A stretch of 64,000 nt of DNA, from contig NC_044923.1 of the NCBI RefSeq assembly GCF_003576645.1, positions 4,674,428 to 4,738,427 of the forward strand, given 5' to 3'. Each line of letters opens with the position of its first letter. Within the stretch, counting starts at the first letter, position 1. The position numbers and the translations under genes were made by a program. The notes below the pieces were generated by a model. That model ran no database searches. It had not been told where the DNA came from and saw nothing but the letters and a program-made list of their open reading frames with translations. Of the stretch, positions 53,961 to 64,000 are shown in pieces. This DNA comes from Ipomoea triloba. Taxonomy: Eukaryota; Streptophyta; Magnoliopsida; Solanales; Convolvulaceae.

Positions 53961-54949
53961 AAACGCTCATAGCTCTTATGTGGGCTGGACTTATATTGTT
54001 AATTCATTGGTTTTTTGTTTATTTCTTTTTTTTTTTTCAAGCCTAATGCCTAGTTGTTTATTCAAGGAAAATTATATTGTGGTCACCAGGCAGATTACTC
54101 TGCCTGGTTTCCTCAGGCGCCGACACGTCGTGGCTCGCCGAGTAGGTCTTCGGTCGCTTCGGTGGTCACTTTGGTGCTCTCCTCAGCTACAGGTCACGCC
54201 ATGATCCATTCCAAAATATCCAATGCTCTAAACATCATTACTTTGACCATCCAATAGTGCTCTTGTGTTAAGGCAACACCAAAAGCTTGATCAACTTCAT
54301 AAAATGCTTTAAACATCATTTCTATATCAAATCACCTAACACAAGCAATAATTCCATAAGTGACCAAAATAATTCCAAAATATAATGAGTAACAAGCAAA
54401 AAGTACCAAAATGTACAAGGAAAAAGCATTAGTTTAAGACATTCATCATATATCAAGCAGTTTGCTCTTTGCTTCATCCACCAAAAGGATTTTAATTAAC
54501 TAAGGTTTTGCAGAACATGCAATGAAAATAAGAGTACTAATAAGAGGAGCAACAGAATGGAGAGTTTCAATTGAGACAATCTTTTCTAATCTATAGCTCT
54601 TTTTATTTTTATTATTATTATTTTTTAGATTCACGTTTATTTCCTACTTCACCAAATTATTTCTTGGACCCTATAAACCGGCATAATACCCATGAAGAGA
54701 TAAATCGAGTCAATCTAATTTTAAGTCTCAACACCAAACTATAAACTTTTGTGCACAAGGAGTTCAATCTAAGCGCAAGCTTCTAATATTTGTGGCAAGA
54801 ATTGAATCCCACATTGCCGTTGGAAGAAAGTTTTAAGTAAGACTTCTTATCTACAAGACTAATACCTTGAGCATCTATAGCTTGTCTTATGTTTGGTTCA
54901 ATCAGAATGAGTTTCTTTATTTGTATTCATTTTATTGTGTAATCATCAA
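53961..54949. other. Intergenic with receptor-kinase scraps
   Basis: 53961-54085 is duplicated at 63290-63420. A 10-bp-armed hairpin ACCAGGCAGA-TTAC-TCTGCCTGGT lies at 54085-54108. 54458-54515 resembles the beginning of kinase exon 4 with its acceptor (TTTGCTTCATCCACCAAAAGG). No intact gene. Confidence 0.5.
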
Positions 54950-55581
54950 TAGGGCTGTTAGCGAACAGAGCTTTCGACAAACTAATCGTGTTCGAGCTCG
55001 GTAAGCGTTCGTTTATGTTCGTTTATTAAGGTAAATGAACATTAACAAACAAAATTTAGAGCTCGGTTAATAAACGAACAGAATCTGAACAGTGGTAAGC
55101 TCGTTTGCTAAGTGTTCACGAACAAACTCGTTTGTGTTTGTTTAGTAGTGTTCGTGAATAAGCTCGTTTGTGTTCGTTTAGTAGTGTTCGCGAACAAATT
55201 CATTTAGTGTTCGTTTAATAATGTTCGCGAACATGTTTACAAATATATATATATAATTGTTTGTGAACATAGATTATTTCTTGTTCACGAACATGTGCAA
55301 GTGTTCGGCTATTAAGTGTTCACGAACGTGTTCATAAACGTAAATGAACATGTTTGTTAACGTTTGCGAACACGTTCGTGAACGTGTTCGTTAACGTTAA
55401 TGAACACGTTCGTGAACGTGTTCGCGAACGTTAACGAACACTAACGAACGCTTAACAAACGAACACGAACAGAATTTTCAAAAACCTTAATAAACGAACA
55501 CGAACACGAACATCCTAAAATCCTTAACAAATGAACATGAACAACCTTCGTTCGTTTATGTTCGGTTCGTTAACAGCCCTA
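54950..55581. mobile_element. Foldback/hAT-like MITE rich in GTTCGTGAAC palindromes
   Basis: Termini TAGGGCTGTTA and TAACAGCCCTA bound 632 bp. Flanks atcatcaa and gtaatcaa match at 6 of 8 bases. The interior is an irregular array of GTTCGTGAACG, GTTCGCGAAC and CGTTTAGTGTTCG motifs in both orientations. Non-coding. Confidence 0.65.
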
Positions 55582-55865
55582 GTAATCAACTATCTAAAAT
55601 TTCCAGGTTAGCTACTGGTTTAGCTAGAATTTCCAACTTCTTAGACTTTTTCTGTCAGCTATGCGAGTTATATATCCCCCACAGGACCGCAAGAGGCCAA
55701 TTGTTCAAACTCAATAGACACTATTACTTCAAACCAAGCACCAGTGATCAAATGACATGTAGTGACTCTCTCATATGGGAGGTCATGAGATCGAGTCTCA
55801 GTGGATGAAGGTTGTTGTTCATATTATATTATATTTCATTTCACACTACAACTGACTTGCATTCA

Positions 55866-56060
55866 AATTAATAACCAAAATCAGAAGAAGCCATCCTCAT
55901 GCATAGATCTTGATCTTGGCCATCTACAAATGTCGATCACATCTACAAACCAAACCAAAACTAGTAGCCATGTTCTCCCTTGCTTATATCTAGAATTGAT
56001 AAGCCTTACAAGAGAAACTGTAAAAGCAAACTTGTCCACACTTCTATACACTCCGTATGA
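55866..56060 (-). pseudogene. Decayed PAN-domain fragment of a gene-3-type receptor kinase
   Basis: On the plus strand AAAATCAGAAGAAGCCATCC, TCTTGATCTTGGCCATC and CTTGCTTATATCTAGAATTG follow the 3' end of exon 1 of gene 3. It lies upstream (minus strand) of the kinase relic at 53.1-53.96 kb, so both probably come from one gene, separated by later insertions. Confidence 0.65.
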
Positions 56061-57757
56061 AATATCAATAACTTCAACCACATATTATTATAAGGAAAAA
56101 AAAAGTGTAGTAAAAGCTCTTTACCAAAAGGGAAACTATTTTACAAGGATTTTATTGTATATGCTCTACCTAGGATCCAAGGCAGTCATGGTGCATTCGT
56201 TGTTTGTTGAACCTGTTCCCTGTGTGCTTGAAGAGCAATCACCCTTGTTTACTCTTTGTTCAGTGAAAAATCCAGGCTCTTTTGCTTCAGGTAAGATACT
56301 GTCATTTGACAATACTGTTACCACATAAGACATGATTGGTCTATCATCTGGACGTTGTTGCACACATAACAATCCAATATGGATACACCTTTGAACTTGA
56401 GACAGATCACAAGATGGATATCAGTTAGTTCCAATGCCCTATTTTCTTTATGCAATTTCCATGCCTGCAAAGTGAATTTATAGATAAATATAATAGGGAT
56501 AGAAGTGATTCACCAAAAATAAATTATGTGTAATTTTTAATGACCTACATGACCAATAAGGTTAAGATTGTGGTGTGGGTGGGAGAATCCTCTGTTTCTT
56601 TTCCCACTCACAATTTCCAACAACAAAACGCCAAAACTAAACGTATCTGATTTTATTGAAAATGTTCCGTCAGTAGCATATTCAGGTGATATGTATCCAC
56701 TGCATCAAAGAAAACATTTGTATTAATAAAATTAATTAGTAGAAAATAGATGGATGGTGCAACATATATAAATAACACAATATAAAGGTTCTAATTGTGT
56801 CCCAATGATACGGTTTGTATTTGCTCCTGTTGCATCCCCTCCAACACTTCTTGCCAACCCAAAGTCTGAAATCTTAGGATTCATATTGTTATCCAACAAA
56901 ACATTACTTGCTTTAAGATCTCTATGAATGATCCTTAGTCTAGAATCTTGATGGAGATACATTAATCCTCGTGCAACTCCATTAATAATGGAATGGCGTT
57001 TTGGCCAATCAAGCAATATGCCCTTTGCTTCATCTACCAAAAGGATGTTAATAAACTCAAGGTTTCACAAAATATATAATATAATGAAGTATTTATATAT
57101 AGTGCATGATGTAAGGGAGAGATTAGAAAACCAAACCAAATATAAAGGTATCCAGGCTTTTATTAGGCATGTATTCGTAGACCAAAAGCTTTTCTTCTCC
57201 TTGTATACGACACCCAAGGAGCTTTACTAGATTGCGGTGTTGAAGCTTGGCAATACAAATTACTTCATTCTTGAACTCTTGTATTCCTTGCGTGGAAGTC
57301 TTTGAGAGTCGCTTCACAGCAATTTCTTGTTTGCCTTCAAGAACACCCTGAATATTTGTAGTAAACAACTTGTAGATGTTATGAATTGAATCGATAGAAG
57401 TTTTAGTAAATAAACTTAGTTTCATATGCATACCTTGTAAACAGCTCCAAATCCACCCTCTCCAAGTTTGTTGTTTTCTGAAAAGTTATTTGTAGCTCTT
57501 GATATTGTGGACATGTCAAATAACGGTATTTCTAACCATTCTTTCAGCTTCATCATTTTGTCCTTACTCTTTTTGTAGAGGTACAAACCAAAGCACAGAA
57601 CTAGCAAGATTATTACAGTTAGCGGTAACGAACAACCTAAGATGATTTGTACTTTCTTCCCCTTTGAGCTAGCATGACCAGATTCGTCTGTACATAGTAT
57701 CATGAAAATGTTAGTTGCTTCAAAAAAAAAAAAAAAAAAAACTAAAGTGTCATCATC

Positions 57758-58377
57758 TAGCACCATGAAATATATTTAATTATTCATGCCGCACCCTCAA
57801 CTTTCATATCGTATATATCGAGCTCACAAATCAACAAAAAAGTTTCGCCTAAAACTTTTAGCAGGTTTCCCTATCTTCCTGCGGACATGGGCAGGTTTAC
57901 AACTGATGTGACATTTATTTTAACCTTATGTTGTACATGTAAGCATTTACATATTAAAAATAAAAATAAAAAAACAAAAACCGAAGACCAAACAAAAAAG
58001 AAATAGCATTTCTATAAATTTGGAAAATTGAAAAAATACTAAACAAAAAATTAGTCAAAAAATATAAATTCTGAAAAAAAAAATTGAAACATTGGAATTG
58101 CAAAATTGAAAAGTATACATTATGAAAATAAAGAGAAGAAAATTTTTTTTATTTTAATATAATAATTTTGTTTTTTTTTTTACTTTTAAATATGTAAACG
58201 CTTACATGAACAATATAATGTTAAAGAGAAATGTCACATTAGACGCCAGGTCAGCAGGAAGATAGGGAAACCTGCTAAAAGTTTTAGACGAAACTTTTTT
58301 GTTGGCTTGTGACTCGATATATACAATATGAAAGTTGAGGCTGTGACATGAATAATTGGATATAGTTCATGGTGCTA
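57758..58377. mobile_element. Long inverted-repeat (foldback) element in intron 1 of gene 5
   Basis: Arms of about 190-200 bp pair imperfectly. The left starts TAGCACCATGAA (57758) and the right ends TTCATGGTGCTA (58377). Both arms include AGCAGGTTTCCCTATCTTCC or its complement and a TTACATG stretch. The centre is A/T-rich without a gene. I see no clear target duplication, so the class (MULE-like or other foldback) is open. Confidence 0.7.
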
Positions 58378-58398
58378 AAATAAACAAATACTCGGTAT

Positions 58399-59193
58399 TA
58401 GACCTGGCAATTCGTGTATACGGGTTCGTTAACGGGTCGACACGATAACGACACGAACACGATAAGGCTAAACACGAACACGACACGTTAAGGTTAACGG
58501 ATTCAAAATTGTAACACGTACACGAACACGATTTGTTAACGGGTTGAACGGGTTGACACATTTTGTTAACGGGTTTCGGATCGTGTCGACACGATATGAC
58601 ACGAAACCCGTTTAAACCCGCTAAATCTATTGATATATTAAAAAATAAAATTTAAAGTTAAATTATATAAAAAAGAAATAAAACATACAATTCAATCCAT
58701 CAAACAAATAAAAAAATATTCAATATATAACATTCATAAAATTATAAAATAACATCCAAAAATCATAATTAAAGAAGTTCATACTAGTTTTTAGAATAAA
58801 ATTGAACACAATAAACATTTAAATTTCATATTGTCGAACATCAATAATTGGTGTATGATCTTGGCCTAATGTAATAAATTCATTCTTAATCATGTCCATG
58901 ATATATTTTGTAAAGACAATGGTTCTTACCTAAATGACAATGGTTCTTAGCGGGTTCTAAACGTGTCTGTGTAAACGGGTTCGTGTAAACGGGTTAACAC
59001 GATAATATTAACGGGTTAAACGGGTTCTTAATAGGTTTAATAGGTTGACCTGTTAAGACACGAAAACATAACGGGTTCTTAACGGGTCAACCCGTTAATG
59101 ACCCGGGACATGTTAAGGCTAAACACTAACCCGTTATTTTCGTGTCCGGTTTCGTGTCGTGTTAACGGGTCGTGTCGATAATTGCCAGGTCTA
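58399..59193. mobile_element. hAT-like non-autonomous element in intron 1 of gene 5
   Basis: The 795-bp element has terminal inverted repeats TAGACCTGGCAATT and AATTGCCAGGTCTA. It is flanked by an 8-bp near-duplication, ctcggtat (58391-58398) and ctcgatat (59194-59201), with 7 of 8 matching. Its arms are rich in ACGGGTT, CGTGTCG and ACACGA motifs. The same intron position in gene 4 (about 51197-51215, ATACTCTGTATACAGTAG) is empty, which supports the boundaries. No transposase is encoded. The 8-bp duplication suggests the hAT superfamily. Confidence 0.8.
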
Positions 59194-60513
59194 CTCGATA
59201 TAAAGTAGATGAAATTTTTTAGTATTCGTACCAGGTATCTCAGAAGAATCGAGTCTGATGTAAATGTCTTGTCCATTCTCAGACAATAACCGAATATCAA
59301 TCAAGTCCTTAAACCAAAGAAAACAACCACTTCCTCCATTGCTTAGATCTAAACTTGAATAAGCAGTGCATGAACAATTGCTCAAACACTTCTGCTCACA
59401 CTCTTTAAGGTTCATAGTTGTGTTAAACCAAGAATTTGCAGTGTCTGGCAATTTTATTCCAGAATACTTCTTGAATCCATCTGTTCCATTCTTGCATTTC
59501 AGAGGTATCCTCCTATGGCAACCATCGGACCAGTAATCCCATCCCCCTCTGGTATTACTCACAAAGTTTTCCAAACATCCACAGATTGGGGAGCCTGCTA
59601 TGTTACAGATTCCATTTGCACCACATTTTGCAAAGTTGTCACAAATATCCATTGGAGCTTTGATGAAACTGACCCAACTTTGAGTCTCATTCATCCATGT
59701 AAAGGATTGGAAATCACCAGAACTAGTCATAACTAACCTTAGTAAAATGGAGTTGTTAATGACATCATATCTGACATAAGCCTCCCTGGGATTCATGTGC
59801 ACGTGGTACTTGTAATGAGGATTATCTGGATTTACTCCAGGTGTTCCACTCCATCGCAGACCATTCCAGGGTCCTGTTGTGTAAATCTTTTCTGGACCAT
59901 TGTTTATTACACAGTGTGGGTACCCGGCTGGATCAAAGCGAAATGTGAATTGCCCTGAAGATGGATCATTTTCACTCTTCCATGCCCTCACATATACCTC
60001 GTGGCCTGTCACTAAATTCCGCCCAAGCTTCATTCCTGGAAAATAAGTATCAGTTGGGTAATCGAAACTCTGCCACAGGAAATTCTCCGGGTTTTCATCC
60101 TCTGAATCTCTCACCACAAGATTCCCTGAATCCAACAGTTGTGCAATGGGATTCTGAGCTGATCTTGATGTGTTAGATGACCATCTAGTGTCATTCTTGG
60201 CATCAATAAGAACTAACTGCCCAGGCTTAATGATCTTCAAGACAGCGGATGTTATGTTAGTTAGGGCAGTTTCTCTGTTGGCAATCCAAATTACTGTTGG
60301 AACAGGAATTTGTTTGTACCATATACCTACGTATCGGTTTATGGAACCAGCAGGGATGCTGAGAAACCCCATCTCGAAGCTCCCACCAGATGAAATGATG
60401 GTGTCGCCATCTTTGAGGAATTGAGTGGAAGTGAGTGTATCCCTTGCATGGGAAATTTTGTGCATGGAAAGCAAGAAAAGGGAGAACAAGAAATGCAGGA
60501 AAAGAGTTCTCAT

Positions 60514-60794
60514 TTTGACAACCTAATTCTGTTTTGCTTTTCATGATGAAAATTTATTGTTTATAGATTGGGATACTTTAATTCGCTAGACCTTAGATGA
60601 TGACAAAGACCAAAGACCAAAGACCAAAGACTCCGTGCAATTGCTGGCATTCATATATAGCCTTAGGATAAGATGCGAAGAGGCCTACCAGGTAAAAAAA
60701 TGCAAATAAAACTCCATTAATTCATTGAAGTCCATTACTCTTTAAAAAAAATTTCACACCTACGATCTTCACTCGTGAGACTGTGAAACACGTG

Positions 60795-60832
<38 letters not shown>

Positions 60833-62208
60833 GCTAATGCATGCTCTAATAAAACAGCATCTTTCCGTGAGACTGTGAGACACGACATGAATGAACACAG
60901 TCTACAGGATTGCACAAACACTAAATTGTGTGCACTCATGTTGGGTAATTGCACACACTCTAGCTTGCATACATTCTTGTAGTAGACTGTGCATTCATCA
61001 TGCTGCGTCTCACAGTATCACGAGAAGATGTTATCTATCATAGATGCTAGTCTACTTACACTTGTGAATTGGTTGGGACTTGGGATATAAGTCACCTTAT
61101 CTAAGCTACTACTTAGATCATATTGGACGGAGGTTGGTAAAAAGTCAAGTCTAGCTATGACCCGGTGGCGGATGATTGTTGAGTGGAGGCCAATAAATAG
61201 CTTGAAGGGTCAAGTCTAGAACCCAACGTCCTGAAAATGTGTGGTGGTATAAGGAAATAAAATTACAACTTTGCTACGAACTAGAGCTTTTGGCATAGTG
61301 GTAAACGCTTGATCTTAACAAGTGGTATTAGAGACAAGTCACAACTTATTCCAACAATAATTGCAAGTGTACTACCTAGTGGCTTGAAACTTGTTGGACG
61401 GAGCTCAGCAAAAGACGAACGTAAAGACATTTAAGACAACACACCCGGTAGACAGATCAACTATATATCTAAGTTTTCCAATATAGAATTTTCAACTTCT
61501 TATACTTTGTGTCAGCTATATGAATTATCCCCCACAAGAGGCACTATCACCATATCTCTAACCAATCAGAGCTTGACCTTGTGAATTATCCTCCACAAGA
61601 GGCACTATCACCATGACTCTTAATCGATCAGAGCTTGACCTTGACCCTAATTAGGCCAATTGTTCAACCGTACCCCTCACTACACTTCTAATTAAGACAG
61701 TGAGATTACCATATATATCTCGAGTCACTCTTGAAGTGAAATATGGGTTTCAAAGTTCTCATGGCACCTTGTGAAAACTGGCTCGCCACCATTCTAACGG
61801 CCAACCCTACCATGTGCGATCAATGCCACTACACAAGCCCCACAAAAATGGGTGTCTAATTTTTTTTTTAATAATTATCTATTATCCTTTATTTTTATAT
61901 CCAATAATTATTCATTTAATTAGATTCAATGAATTGATTCTAATTGCAATATCAAAGGTAGAATTTTTATTGAAAGTAGTTGAATTCGAAAGTTTGGTGA
62001 ACGATTTTACATCTAAAACAATGAAATTTAATTTTTAAGAAAAATTTTGAATTGCATTTTTTTCTTTGTTGAACATTTTATACACTATATTTTGACGTAA
62101 ATCTTTTAATAAATATTACTCCGTATGTTTTTAATTTTTTTTTATATTTGCATTTATATATTAAAAATGTCCAAATTGAGTTATTCAACAAGACTCTTAT
62201 TAATTTTT
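60514..62208. other. Intergenic upstream of gene 5
   Basis: The first 100 bases share the family 5' blocks (TTTATTGTTTATAGATTGGGA). Then come four 7-base CAAAGAC units (about 60605-60632), an AT/AG microsatellite (60797-60832), a retroelement-like repeat (61127-61340, shared with intron 1 of gene 3) and the tandem repeats shared with 52.95 kb (61490-61650). No gene found. Confidence 0.5.
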
Positions 62209-62902
62209 GGAAAAGTGTCAGATTGGCCCCTAAGTTAGGTGGATAGTGCAATTAGGCCCCCTAACTGAAAAAAGCTTCATTCAAGCCCCCTAAACCAGTA
62301 AAATTGTTCAATTAAATTCAAGTTGACTTGTTTATCAGATCAAATTCAGTTAGGGGGCCTAATTGCACTATCCACCCGACTTAGGGGGACAATTTGACAC
62401 TTTTTTCATTTTTTATTTTATTTTTTAAAATAAATATTTTTTATATATTAAAAATATTAATTTATTATAAATAAAAAATAAATAATATTAAAAAACAAAA
62501 ATAAATAATATTAAAGGTCGTCTTCCTTCATCGGTCATGGTTGTCTTCCTTAGACGGCCGTGGCCGTCCTACTGGACAGCCGTGGCACGGCTGTCCTACA
62601 GCCGGTGGCTGTTTTGTTTTAATATTTTTTTTATTTATAATAAATAATATTTTTAATAAATAAAACACATTTGTTTTGAAAAATAAAATAAAAAAAATGA
62701 AAAAAGTGTCAGATTGGCCCCTTAAGTTGGGTGAATAGTGCAATTAGACCCCTAACTGAATTTGACTCGATAAACAAGTCAACTTAGACTTAATTGAACA
62801 ATTTTACCGGTTTAGGAGACTTGAATGAAGCTTTTCTTTTTCAGTTAGAGGGCAAAATTACACTATCCACCCGACTTAAGAGACCAATTTGACGCTTTTT
62901 CC
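62209..62902. mobile_element. MULE-like MITE, 694 bp
   Basis: Long inverted repeats: the left begins GGAAAAGTGTCAGATTGG and the right is its diverged complement. It is flanked by ttaattttt (62200-62208) and ttaatttta (62903-62911), a 9-bp duplication with 8 matches, the Mutator size. Each end is itself a smaller inverted repeat, and the centre contains GGCCGTGGCCGTCC and GCCGTGGCACGGCTG GC-rich stems. No transposase. Confidence 0.75.
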
Positions 62903-63034
62903 TTAATTTTAAGAACGTAACTGACTGTGATAGGAACAAAGATTAAACAATGATAGACCTTTTAAGCTATAAGATGTCATTGCCCATACTCTTCCAAGCT
63001 TAATACAATAAAGATGAAATTAATTAAGAGCAAT

Positions 63035-63185
63035 TGTTTCCGGCCTTTTCATCATCCACAACTATTTCCTTTTCATCATCCAGAGAACCCTTTAACCAAA
63101 AATTTTAGATTATAGATATGATAAATATAATTTTGGAGGATAAAATATGATTACCTTATAGATAGGCTCATATCCTCCATGTACT

Positions 63186-63219
<34 letters not shown>

Positions 63220-63300
63220 TAAAAACCCCTCATATCTTTTATCTCCAATCTTGTTTCTGATTGAACAGTTATTAGTAGCTCTTGTTAATATGACATACTC
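63035..63300 (-). pseudogene. Relic of kinase exons 2-3 with poly(A) insertion
   Basis: On the minus strand 63290-63110 matches the end of exon 2 of the gene-3 type (glycine-loop region), and 63095-63035 its exon 3 start. A run of about 31 A (63187-63217) with a few flanking bases splits the exon 2 part. The segment is the duplicate of 53790-53960. Confidence 0.6.
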
Positions 63301-64000
63301 GCTCATAGCACTTATGTGGGCTGGACTTATATTGTTAATTCATTGGGTTTTTTTTTTTTTTTAATTTTTTTTTTCAAGCCTAATGCCTAGTTGCTTATTC
63401 AAGGAAAATTATATTGTGGACCATGATATACCTTGCAAAGTAGACAAATGATAAATTTATATTTCCCTACCAAAATTTTAATAACAGACATGATCCCGGG
63501 CCACTAATTCTCATTGGTATTCTTGATGAGTACAGAGTTTACTCTACCTGACAAATAATGGATCAAGTGAAGTTATGAGAGCAATCAATAAACTTTTATT
63601 TGTGGCCTTTGAATTGCAAATTTGCATCCAAACATTGAAGAATTTATATTATACTAGTATTTTCACCCGTGCGATGCACGAAATTGATTTGTTATAATAT
63701 ATTAAGAATATTTGGCCCGTACGATATCTTGAGATATACTTATATTTTGATATTCATTAAGTATAATTATATTAGGAAAAAATTCACCTGGAGTAATGAA
63801 ATAAGCACCTGAGTGTTTGTTAGTTAACCGTAGAGCGTTGATATTCTCTGGACAAATGACAACGCATCAACCAGAGCTTTAAAGAGCTTTTCCGATCCTT
63901 GTCCTGGAGATAAGTCGGAGGTAGAGACAAAAATAGACTCCATTACTAAACAATAAGGAGAAATATGAGAAATAGTAGAAAATAATAGAAAGTATTCAAT
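63301..64000. other. Intergenic to window end
   Basis: 63301-63420 duplicates 53965-54080. A small hairpin CGTGCGATGCACG lies at 63668-63680 after TACTAGTATTTTCACC, a widespread plant repeat end. I see no gene in the remainder. Confidence 0.4.

Larger units (their letters stand above)
56166..60513 (-). pseudogene. S-domain receptor-like kinase gene 5, C-terminal deletion and lost splice donor
   Basis: Exons: 60513-59232, 57687-57434, 57347-57137, 57033-56796, 56699-56549 and 56464-56166. Exon 1 is fully open, with signal peptide, lectin, SLG and PAN domains. Exons 2-5 keep [30 protein letters not shown] and SPEYA. Exon 6 has lost 10 bases near 56417 relative to genes 2 and 4, which shifts the frame after ALELTDIHL and removes the last kinase subdomain. 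At the end of exon 4 the donor GT is AT (56795-56794), where genes 2 and 4 have GT. Intron 1 is swollen to about 1.5 kb by two inverted-repeat elements. It is closest to gene 4. A secreted or membrane protein without an active kinase remains conceivable. Confidence 0.88.

Noticed and set aside
54950..55581. CRISPR-like or satellite array
   Set aside because: Unit spacing is irregular, motifs occur in both orientations, there are no unique spacers, and the region has inverted ends. A foldback element explains it better.
55801..56328. 175-residue plus-strand frame
   Set aside because: It runs antisense through a PAN-domain relic and exon 6 of gene 5; no independent support.
63655..63685. Helitron end (CGTGCGATGCACG hairpin)
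   Set aside because: The hairpin is present, but I see no CTRR end at the right spacing and no 5' TC partner, so I list it only as a common repeat end.

Overview
The window is plant nuclear DNA, most likely from a eudicot. The evidence is intron-rich S-domain receptor-kinase genes with GT-AG introns, an Athila-type Ty3/gypsy retrotransposon primed by tRNA-Asp, a plant LINE, and many small DNA-transposon relics. I cannot name the species.

Positions 1-29860 are one tandem retrotransposon array on the minus strand: LTR (only its last 85 bases) - internal A - LTR - internal B - LTR. Each internal part is about 13.0-13.3 kb and encodes an uninterrupted 2038-residue gag-protease-RT-RNase H-integrase polyprotein. 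Two further ORFs lie downstream of it (about 422 and 348 residues) and are related to each other. A GC-rich island built from GGACGCGCGTCC-like palindromes lies in each LTR and upstream of each accessory ORF. In the LTR and before the 348-residue ORF the island is followed directly by a TTTAAATA TATA-like box. The array ends at 29860 inside the S-domain exon of a receptor-kinase gene, whose 3' part continues from 29861.

Positions 29861-64000 are a cluster of G-type lectin (S-domain) receptor-like kinases. Gene 1 (plus strand) is split by the retrotransposon. Gene 2 (38065-35163, minus) and gene 3 (45583-42356, minus) are apparently complete six-exon genes. Gene 4 (52530-49554) carries two frameshifts. 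Gene 5 (60513-56166) carries a 10-base deletion and a lost splice donor. Between them lie fragments of at least four further copies, including an orphan 5' end at 33.7 kb, a decayed copy in correct exon order at 53.1-56.05 kb, and pieces at 42.15, 46.04 and 63.05 kb. Internal exon lengths of 211, 238 and about 151 bases recur in every copy, so these are products of repeated local duplication.

The cluster has also been invaded by a 5'-truncated LINE (about 38.64-40.85 kb, containing two single-base N gaps), two inverted-repeat elements inside intron 1 of gene 5, MULE-like and hAT-like MITEs, a CACTA-like terminus and LTR fragments. An intact receptor kinase of this family would sit in the plasma membrane with its lectin, SLG and PAN domains outside and a Ser/Thr kinase inside. 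Only genes 2 and 3 look able to make such a protein from this window.
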